DNA from: Smithella sp. D17
GTDB lineage: Bacteria; Desulfobacterota; Syntrophia; Syntrophales; Smithellaceae
DNA: 6,050 bases
Reading direction: 5' to 3'
Assembly: GCA_000753945.1 (NCBI GenBank)
Contig: JQOA01000046.1
Location: 1-6,050 of the forward strand
The position numbers were made by a program, and so were the translations under genes. The notes beneath the pieces were generated by a model. The model was not told where the DNA came from and ran no database searches. It saw only the letters and a list, made by a program, of their open reading frames with translations. This document shows positions 1 to 4,386 of the stretch, in pieces. Position 1 is the first letter of the stretch. The number at the start of each line of letters is the position of its first letter.

Positions 1-27
1 TGTGGGGCTATTATGCCGCTTGCGGTA

Positions 28-432
28 TTAATAAAGAAGTATTTTGGATCTTTCAGCATGAAAGAAAAGAAATTCCTGTTTACTTTCCTGCTTAAGCTCC
101 AATGTGATTTTTTCCATGGAGCTGAGCGTTTCGAGCCCATCCAAGTATTTTTCTGCGGTAATCTTTCCGGCCAAAGCATTTTTTAGACCAAAACTTTTGA
201 TCCTCTTCCACAACGTTGCCAGCGCCAGATCTTCGGTTAATTCCGCAGGTTTTTTATCGGGATGGAAAGTCATCAGTCCGGCAAAGCCGCAGTTAAGTTG
301 ATAAGTCAAAACCGGGAAAAAAATTATTGCCGGAACGGAAACATTTGCCGGATGTTTTCCTGTAAATATTTGACAGACCGCAAGAAACCGGCCCATATTT
401 TTTATGGTATTGAGCATTCGCGCAATAAACAT
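28..432 (-). CDS. Hypothetical protein, 134 residues, last gene of the fis-like/beta-helix cluster
   Basis: I do not recognise this family. The protein has a basic N-terminus (about residues 1-20, with Met at 1, 6 and 13). A moderately hydrophobic stretch follows at about 33-57 (PAIIFFPVLTYQLNCGFAGL); it is interrupted by polar residues and is a weak membrane-segment candidate at best. The second half (about 58-134) is charged and helix-prone, with Lys/Glu-rich segments. The start at 432 is favoured because its ATG shares one base with the TAA of the upstream beta-helix gene (TAATG), and GGAAAG lies 7 bases upstream at 440-445. That arrangement suggests translational coupling, hence a related job or at least co-expression with the beta-helix protein. 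The stop at 28-30 is inside the window, so the gene is complete. No terminator is evident in the 27 bases after it. Confidence 0.72.
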   Translation of the reverse strand: MFIARMLNTIKNMGRFLAVCQIFTGKHPANVSVPAIIFFPVLTYQLNCGFAGLMTFHPDKKPAELTEDLALATLWKRIKSFGLKNALAGKITAEKYLDGLETLSSMEKITLELKQESKQEFLFFHAERSKILLY

Positions 433-1715
433 TATTTTTCTTTCCGCCGCGAAGCGTCAGGGTTATTATTTACGCATTCAGTTATAATGTTTTTAGTAAT
501 ACTTCTTAACCAGTCCGTACCTTCCCGGGTTTGTGCGGGTGTCAACAAATGTATTGATTCCAGATAAGAGTTGCCTTTGTTGGAAAGGCGCTGCATTATT
601 TTTACAAAAGAGTCTCTTTTTTTCAGCCCGATTTTTTCTTCATTATTACCGGAAAGATATGCTTCCATTCGCGGCCAATCCTGCAAAAACTGTTTTTGAG
701 TACGGGACACGCTGCCTGGATATATTTTTTCCATTTTTTTCGTGACTACTTCCATGGAAGTTTCTATGTTTTGTGCAAAAAGTCGTAACTGCTTGATTCG
801 TTCTGCAAGGGCTTCATCCAGAACCCTGCACGCTCCGTAATAAAGAGCTTCGCCATACGTTTCTTGCATAAAAAACTCTCGACGCACATGGTGATACCAC
901 TGCCTCAAGGCCGATAAATTAGCCACGTACTCTATGTTATGTTTAACTTTTCGAGTAATGTCACCGCCGGAGGCACTGGCAACAGAATCTTTCTTCTTTT
1001 CCAGAGAAGAAAGCGATGTCCAATGTATTCCCCCGGTTTTAAAATCCTGCCGGCAAATAACACCTGCGGGAATCACCGTTCCATAATCAATTTGTACCGG
1101 TCCCACAATGCCACCCTGACCTCCCAGGAAGATCGGCGGTTCCCTAAGCATTACGCCGCGCGGCACATCGCCGATTAATGAAGGAGTCGCTTTGTTTTGC
1201 CGCGGAGTATAATTGAAATGGATGTAGGAACTGCCCACTTCACTGTGATTCCTGCGACTCGTGCCACCAGCCATCAGGCAATCACAAAAATTAATCAGAC
1301 TTCCCAGCTGCACGAAAGGAAAGAGGATTGTTTGTTTTAAACCGACACAATGATTTCCGCCTGCTTCTTCTTCCAGGAGGCAGCCGGAACGAACCTGCGC
1401 ATTGCCGCCCATTGTTGACTTATTTAAAAATACCGAATTGGTAAAATATCCGCCCTTGAGTTCTACTGCGTTGCCCAGTTGACAATTAATTAAAGTAACC
1501 GGTCCTTCGAACCCCAGTTTTACTTCCGGTGAAATTAATGTGTTTTCACCGTAAATCCTTGCGGCGCCATAAATTATTGAGGAATCGGCAATCCTTTCCG
1601 GATTTACTTCATCACCGATTTCCACAGAAAAAGGGGCCGTCATCCGAACCCCTTTTTTTAAGAGACAAATTACCTTTGGAGATAAGGTTACAGTTTTTTT
1701 AATCGTTCCAGTCAT
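432..1715 (-). CDS. Left-handed beta-helix (hexapeptide-repeat) protein, sugar-nucleotide pyrophosphorylase-like, 427 residues
   Basis: Residues about 40-222 read as irregular hexapeptide repeats of the left-handed beta-helix fold, with phrases such as IIYGAARIYGENTLI, VKLGFEGPVTLINCQLG and GGIVGPVQIDYGTVIPAGVI. The central block at about 122-190 is the most distinctive: GLKQTILFPF (125-134), GSLINFCDCLMAGGTSR (138-154), HSEVGSSYIHFNYTP (157-171) and PSLIGDVPRGVML (178-190). From memory, such proteins in Deltaproteobacteria are often labelled UDP-N-acetylglucosamine pyrophosphorylase. However, there is no N-terminal nucleotidyltransferase domain, so that label is doubtful. The C-terminal third (about 255-420) looks alpha-helical. 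The reaction is unknown; the fold suggests a sugar- or acyl-nucleotide ligand. The start at 1715 has no clear Shine-Dalgarno. An internal ATG at 1643 follows AAAGGGG and would give 403 residues, but LLKKGVR just before it looks like part of the family core, so I keep the longer form. It lies 17 bases after the fis-like gene and overlaps the next gene by 1 base. Confidence 0.85.
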   Translation of the reverse strand: MTGTIKKTVTLSPKVICLLKKGVRMTAPFSVEIGDEVNPERIADSSIIYGAARIYGENTLISPEVKLGFEGPVTLINCQLGNAVELKGGYFTNSVFLNKSTMGGNAQVRSGCLLEEEAGGNHCVGLKQTILFPFVQLGSLINFCDCLMAGGTSRRNHSEVGSSYIHFNYTPRQNKATPSLIGDVPRGVMLREPPIFLGGQGGIVGPVQIDYGTVIPAGVICRQDFKTGGIHWTSLSSLEKKKDSVASASGGDITRKVKHNIEYVANLSALRQWYHHVRREFFMQETYGEALYYGACRVLDEALAERIKQLRLFAQNIETSMEVVTKKMEKIYPGSVSRTQKQFLQDWPRMEAYLSGNNEEKIGLKKRDSFVKIMQRLSNKGNSYLESIHLLTPAQTREGTDWLRSITKNIITECVNNNPDASRRKEK

Positions 1716-1732
1716 AAATATTTTTTAAAAGA

Positions 1733-2041
1733 TTACTTATGATTTTTTCCACAGCTAATACCCAGTTTAGCCATTTTATCAGTAAATGTGTTGCGGTTAA
1801 TGCCTAAAAAAACTGCGGCGGAACTCTTTACGCCATTTGACCGGCGCAAAGCAATTTTAAATAAACCCTTTTCCACCATACTCAGGACTTCTTCATAAAT
1901 CTTGCTTTTGCGATCACCGGAAGAAGATAAAATTGTAGTAATATCTTCCAGTTTTTTTTCCATTATTTCTTCAACAGCCACATAAGGGGTTGCCTTTACA
2001 TTCATAACCATTTCTGACTTGTTGTGCTTTTTCGATCGCAT
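1733..2041 (-). CDS. Fis-family small DNA-binding protein, 102 residues
   Basis: The C-terminal half matches the Fis/HTH_8 pattern. IYEEVLSMVEKGLFKIAL (48-65) corresponds to the Fis helix that in E. coli reads LYELVLAEVEQPLLDMVM. SSAAVFLGINRNTFTDKMAKLGI (73-95) corresponds to the helix-turn-helix [23 protein letters not shown]. The recognition helix is about 82-94. The length is close to Fis (98 residues), while the N-terminal 45 residues are divergent and not recognisably the Fis beta-hairpin arm. Whether it acts as a global nucleoid protein or a local regulator cannot be told. The same HTH also ends NtrC-type activators, but no AAA+ or receiver domain is present here. Its position as first gene of a tight unit with the beta-helix protein suggests it may regulate that unit. 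A strong Shine-Dalgarno sits upstream of the 2041 start; alternative starts are the Met codons at residues 11 and 13. Confidence 0.87.
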   Translation of the reverse strand: MRSKKHNKSEMVMNVKATPYVAVEEIMEKKLEDITTILSSSGDRKSKIYEEVLSMVEKGLFKIALRRSNGVKSSAAVFLGINRNTFTDKMAKLGISCGKNHK

Positions 2042-2053
2042 TTTTTGAAGCTT

Positions 2054-2061
2054 ACTCCTTT
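2054..2061 (-). promoter_or_regulatory. Ribosome binding site of the fis-like gene
   Basis: AAAGGAGT on the minus strand is a near-perfect anti-16S match. It leaves about 13 bases to the ATG at 2041, longer than ideal. No in-frame ATG, GTG or TTG lies closer to it, so it supports 2041 over the internal Met codons at residues 11 and 13, which would be further away. Confidence 0.6.
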
Positions 2062-2106
2062 CGGGTAGAATTTACGAAGAAAGTAAAATATCCTTAAAAA
2101 GAATGG

Positions 2107-2634
2107 TTAATTCCCAACCTGAAATGATAACACTTTTAAAATTATAAAGGCAGTACAGATTAAGACACCGAACCAACACATCACAATCAAAGAACGTTGT
2201 TCCACAGGATTTTCCAGATAATTCTTAACCTCTATTTCGACCTTCTCATTTTCCACCTTATCCACAAGAGAACGAATAAGTAAAGCATGGTTTTCTAATA
2301 AGTTGGAAAAAAAATAAAATCCCTTGGTCGTTGTTAATATAAAATAAATTTTATTACGCAGGATAACAACTCCTAATTGTGTAATCTCTGCCCAGGTAAG
2401 TTCTTTTATACGAAAAAACTTCTCTATTTTTAAGCCTTCGTTAGTTACAATAATTTTTCTTTTTGTTGCTTCAACAGCAATAAATAAGGTAATGGTGAAA
2501 GAAACTGCCAGAATGATTTTCTCCAGCATTTGACCTTTAAATAAACTGATTAGAAACAATAAGAAGAGAAGAACAACGACAGTGATAAAAGGTATGAGGA
2601 AAGTCCTTTTAATTTTAAAAATACTTTGTGTCAT
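2107..2634 (-). CDS. Integral membrane protein with PH-like cytoplasmic segment, 175 residues
   Basis: The family is not recognised by name. Two hydrophobic segments at about 11-33 and 37-56 form an N-terminal hairpin, and a third lies at about 148-170 near the C-terminus. The middle (about 58-128) alternates short beta-like stretches: KRKIIVTNEGLKIEK, ELTWAEITQLGVVI, IYFILTTTKGFYFF, then a helix, LIRSLVDKVEN. That layout (two helices, then a strand-rich unit with a W-x-EI motif) resembles small bacterial PH-like (bPH/YcxB-type) membrane proteins. This is a structural guess from pattern, not a firm family call. The basic N-terminus suggests an inside orientation. AGGGAA at 2642-2647, 7 bases before the ATG, supports the start at 2634. 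It sits 71 bases after moaC and 65 bases before the fis-like gene on the same strand, with no obvious functional link to either. Confidence 0.78.
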   Translation of the reverse strand: MTQSIFKIKRTFLIPFITVVVLLFLLFLISLFKGQMLEKIILAVSFTITLFIAVEATKRKIIVTNEGLKIEKFFRIKELTWAEITQLGVVILRNKIYFILTTTKGFYFFSNLLENHALLIRSLVDKVENEKVEIEVKNYLENPVEQRSLIVMCWFGVLICTAFIILKVLSFQVGN

Positions 2635-2705
2635 TTATTAGTTCCCTGATTTAATTGATTAATAAAACATGCAAATATTGCTTTTCCGAATGGTTTTAAT
2701 TCTAG

Positions 2706-3182
2706 CTAGTCACGAATAAAAGTGCCGCTTTTGCCGCCACTTTTTTCTAAAAGCATGATTTCTCCGATAACTATTTTCTTATTTACAGCCTTACACATAT
2801 CGTAAATAGTTAAAGCGGCAATGCTCACGGCTGTTAGTGCTTCCATTTCCACACCTGTTTTCCCTGCTATTTGCACCTGAGCTTCTATTACAATTTGCGA
2901 GTTTTTATGATCAATATTCAGATCGACGTCAATTCCCGTTAATTGCAGCGGATGGCAGAGGGGAATGAGTTCTCCCGTTTTCTTTGCAGCCATAATGCCT
3001 GCAATTCTTGCCGTTGTCAAAACATTCCCTTTGGCAATTTTACCTTTTTCTATTAATTTTAAAGTTTGAGAATCCATTTTGACAATTCCCCGGGCTTTCG
3101 CCTTGCGAAAAGTCTGAGCCTTTGCTGTAACATCTACCATTTGGACGTGGCCTTCATCATTCACATGGGACAATTTTTTCAT
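2706..3182 (-). CDS. moaC: Cyclic pyranopterin monophosphate synthase MoaC
   Basis: MoaC acts in the first stage of molybdenum cofactor synthesis. It converts the 3',8-cyclo-GTP made by MoaA into cyclic pyranopterin monophosphate in the cytoplasm. The 158 residues align without gaps to E. coli MoaC as I recall it (161 residues) over nearly the whole length. The conserved blocks are MVDVTAKA (15-22), KGNVLTTARIAGI (51-63), LIPLCHPL (72-79), GKTGVEMEALTA (107-118), IYDMCKAV (126-133) and LEKSGGKSG (145-153). Residues reported as catalytic or ligand-binding in the family are present: Lys51, His77, Glu112, Glu114, Asp128, Lys131 and Lys147. No other moa, moe or mob gene is recognisable nearby. 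The start has only a weak ribosome site (TTAGAG region), but the MKKLSHV N-terminus fits the family. A 47-codon open frame overlaps its first 26 bases and may be the end of a lost upstream gene to which moaC was once coupled. Confidence 0.97.
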   Translation of the reverse strand: MKKLSHVNDEGHVQMVDVTAKAQTFRKAKARGIVKMDSQTLKLIEKGKIAKGNVLTTARIAGIMAAKKTGELIPLCHPLQLTGIDVDLNIDHKNSQIVIEAQVQIAGKTGVEMEALTAVSIAALTIYDMCKAVNKKIVIGEIMLLEKSGGKSGTFIRD

Positions 3183-3300
3183 GGCATTTATTGACTCTAA
3201 GAATTTGTTGTTGAATCAAATCAGCGACTTTGACATTCCCGATTTCAACAGATAAATGAATTTGACTTAAATCGCGGTAAGTCGCATTATCAAACAGAGC
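3157..3300 (-). pseudogene. Possible 3' remnant of a gene formerly upstream of moaC
   Basis: On the minus strand a frame is open from 3300 to a TGA at 3157-3159, overlapping the start of moaC by 26 bases in another frame. It would read ALFDNATYRDLSQIHL, then SVEIGNVKVADLIQQQ, then ILRVNKCHEKIVPCE. The residue mix is protein-like, with an amphipathic helix pattern in the middle. It has no ATG, and a TAA lies directly upstream at 3301-3303, so it cannot be an intact gene. I do not recognise the family. A short stop-overlap with the next gene is what an operon partner of moaC would show. Against this, an open frame of 47 codons occurs by chance at a few percent in DNA of this composition. It is best read as a truncated operon neighbour, at low confidence. 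Confidence 0.33.
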
Positions 3301-3480
3301 TTAATGTACTATTTGCGGAATAGCTCCACTCGATTTTGTTGACCTTTAACATAGGCCAATTAATGAGTCAAGAAACGTAACTATTTTTTTAAATATTTTT
3401 TAAATTCATCCGGTTTTAGTATGCTTGTCCGGACTTTATTTTTACCATAGTTCATAAACATCCGTAAGAACTAATAATTT
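3183..3480. other. Intergenic region between moaC and the chimeric frame, likely recombination scar
   Basis: No intact gene is visible on either strand. The part next to moaC (3183-3300) is about 38% GC and holds the possible gene remnant on the minus strand. The part from 3301 to 3480 is more AT-rich and full of stops in all frames. It includes a T/A tract at about 3384-3404 and an 8-base palindrome GTCCGGAC at 3427-3434. Two short inverted repeats are present: GACTTA/TAAGTC (3264-3269 and 3278-3283), and GCGACTT/AAGTCGC (3224-3230 and 3279-3285). Promoters for both moaC and the plus-strand frame should lie here, but only weak candidates can be seen. Confidence 0.6.
3262..3290 (+). promoter_or_regulatory. 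Candidate sigma-70 promoter, plus strand
   Basis: TTGACT (3262-3267, 5 of 6 to consensus), then a 17-base spacer, then CATTAT (3285-3290, 4 of 6). The next plus-strand frame starts about 200 bases further on. The hairpin GACTTA/TAAGTC overlaps it. A weaker alternative just upstream is TTGACA (3230-3235) with TAAATG (3253-3258) at 17 bases. Such matches are common by chance in AT-rich DNA. Confidence 0.25.
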
Positions 3481-3651
3481 AATCAGGAACTGGAAGAGCG
3501 AGTGAAAAGAAGAACCGCTGATTATCAGATTATTAATCAGGCGCTTGAGCAGGAAATCGCCAGCCACATAAAGGCGGTGGAAGCATTAAGGTTGAGCGAA
3601 GATAATTTTCGCCGGGCAATAAATGAGTCTTCATTGGGTGTCCGTATCGTG
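3478..3651 (+). pseudogene. Sensor histidine kinase linker/PAS fragment
   Basis: Translation in the frame of the downstream ORF gives NQELEERVKRRTADYQ, then IINQALEQEIASHIKAVEAL, then RLSEDNFRRAINESSLGVRIV. This is the classic coiled-coil linker of multi-PAS sensor kinases (L-E-x-R-V-x-x-R-T-A, then E-I-x-x-x-x-x-A-E-A-L-R-x-S-E-x-x-F-R-R), followed by the first turn of a PAS domain. An in-frame TAA at 3475-3477 closes the left side, two codons before the NQELEERV segment. The right side stops at about residue GVRIV and passes into methyltransferase sequence. No PAS core, HisKA or ATPase domain is present, so it cannot signal. It is about 57 codons of a kinase gene detached at both ends. Its identity as a kinase linker is confident; how it came here is inference. 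Confidence 0.75.
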
Positions 3652-4245
3652 CCCGGTGTGGGTTTTGATTCTGTATTTGAGAAAGATTGTGCGGACAGGG
3701 GAATGAAGGTTTTTTTAGCAGATGGATCTGTAGAGAAACCAACCCAGTCTCACGAGCTTTTTGAGTTTACACAAAAGCATATCAGTATAAAAACCAACGA
3801 TAAATTAATGACTATTGACGATTGGGTAAAATCATCATGGCCTGATTCGCAAGGTGATTTATTGTTGCAAATGGATATTGAAGGGTCTGAATATGAGGTG
3901 CTATTAATCGCTTCTGATGATTTGTTGAAACGTTTCAGGATTATTGTGGTTGAATTTCATGCTCTAAATGAACTTTGGAGTAAACCATTTTTTAAATTGG
4001 TATCGCAGGTGTTTGAAAAACTTTTACAAACACATACATGTGTTCACAATCATCCCAATAATTGTTCCGATTCTGTAAAATTCGAAGATATAGAGCTTCC
4101 TATGGTGACGGAACTTACTTTTTTGCGCAATGATCGCGTAAGTAGTCCATCGTTTACTAAAATTTCCCCGCATCCGTTGGATACTGATAATACGCAAAAC
4201 AAACCATCTCTTCCTTTGCCTAAATGCTGGTACAGCGGAAAATAG
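3502..4245 (+). CDS. FkbM-family methyltransferase, N-terminally truncated and fused to a kinase-linker fragment
   Basis: Residues about 51-247 look like an S-adenosylmethionine-dependent FkbM-type (Methyltransf_21) methyltransferase, a family that O-methylates sugars and other small molecules. PGVGF (51-55) resembles the glycine-rich SAM motif. DCADRGMKVFLADGSVE (62-78) gives the second strand and its acidic end. LLLQMDIEGSEYEVLL (120-135) carries the typical DIEG (125-128), followed by FRIIVVEFHAL (145-155) and LPLPKCWY (237-244) at the end. Residues 1-50 are instead a histidine-kinase linker. The family normally has some tens of residues before PGVG that include the substrate region and first strand, and these are missing. 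The GTG start at 3502 has no properly spaced ribosome site; the kinase similarity continues upstream of it to a stop at 3475. The frame is open and may give a protein, but activity is doubtful. Treat it as a likely gene fragment rather than a designed two-domain enzyme. Confidence 0.6.
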   Translation: MKRRTADYQIINQALEQEIASHIKAVEALRLSEDNFRRAINESSLGVRIVPGVGFDSVFEKDCADRGMKVFLADGSVEKPTQSHELFEFTQKHISIKTNDKLMTIDDWVKSSWPDSQGDLLLQMDIEGSEYEVLLIASDDLLKRFRIIVVEFHALNELWSKPFFKLVSQVFEKLLQTHTCVHNHPNNCSDSVKFEDIELPMVTELTFLRNDRVSSPSFTKISPHPLDTDNTQNKPSLPLPKCWYSGK

Positions 4246-4311
4246 AATTGGTATAAGCAAGAAAATATCTTGATATTGAGATTCCGATTAGCTAGTATTT
4301 CATACCAATTC
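4245..4311. repeat. Inverted repeat, 10-base arms, after the methyltransferase frame
   Basis: GAATTGGTAT (4245-4254) is the exact reverse complement of ATACCAATTC (4302-4311), with 47 bases between. A smaller hairpin, CAAGA/TCTTG (4258-4262 and 4268-4272), and AATATC/GATATT (4264-4269 and 4272-4277) lie inside. No T-run follows, so it is not a standard intrinsic terminator. It begins at the last base of the upstream stop codon and encloses the candidate comM promoter. It could be a regulator site, an RNA structure or the ends of a tiny degraded element. Confidence 0.5.
4270..4298 (+). promoter_or_regulatory. Candidate sigma-70 promoter of comM
   Basis: TTGATA (4270-4275, 5 of 6), then a 17-base spacer, then TAGTAT (4293-4298, 4 of 6). 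Transcription would begin near 4305, giving a leader of about 80 bases before the comM ATG. It is the best-scoring pair in the gap and lies inside the 4245-4311 inverted repeat. Confidence 0.4.
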
Positions 4312-4341
4312 GCTTGTAATAACCACCTTGCAGGCGGCAGC

Positions 4342-4364
4342 TTCCAATCAAAATGGTATTGGAA
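4342..4364 (+). repeat. Hairpin in the comM leader
   Basis: TTCCAAT (4342-4348) pairs with ATTGGAA (4358-4364) across a 9-base loop. It ends 12 bases before the ribosome binding site. The CCAAT arm could also pair with the ATTGG at 4247-4251 if transcription came from upstream, so alternative folds are possible. There is no sign of a known riboswitch. Confidence 0.4.
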
Positions 4365-4376
4365 AATTGTTGTTGA

Positions 4377-4381
4377 AGAGG
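4377..4381 (+). promoter_or_regulatory. Ribosome binding site that sets the comM start
   Basis: AGAGG lies 5 bases before the ATG at 4387. The frame is open further upstream to a TTG at 4270, but those 39 codons coincide with the promoter and hairpins and do not resemble the family. The family N-terminus begins at the ATG (MFVKVISMSVIGMESYPV). Confidence 0.6.
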
Positions 4382-4386
4382 TCCTA

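Noticed and set aside
13..28. CCGC-TT-GCGG palindrome just after the 134-residue gene, as a terminator
   Set aside because: The minus-strand stem is at most 3-4 pairs and no T-run follows, so it is not a credible intrinsic terminator.
104..1178. Several plus-strand open frames (104-301, 262-567, 533-745, 939-1178)
   Set aside because: They lie antisense to the 134-residue and beta-helix genes, have no family resemblance or ribosome sites, and are explained as shadows.
432..1715. Calling the beta-helix gene glmU
   Set aside because: GlmU needs an N-terminal uridylyltransferase domain and a canonical regular acetyltransferase repeat; neither is present.
3381..3406. T/A-rich tract as an origin, attachment site or terminator
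   Set aside because: No iterons, DnaA boxes, duplicated att core or GC stem accompany it; it is simply AT-rich intergenic DNA.
3183..3660. Insertion sequence or phage element causing the scar
   Set aside because: No transposase or integrase sequence, terminal inverted repeats or target duplication can be seen around the breakpoints.
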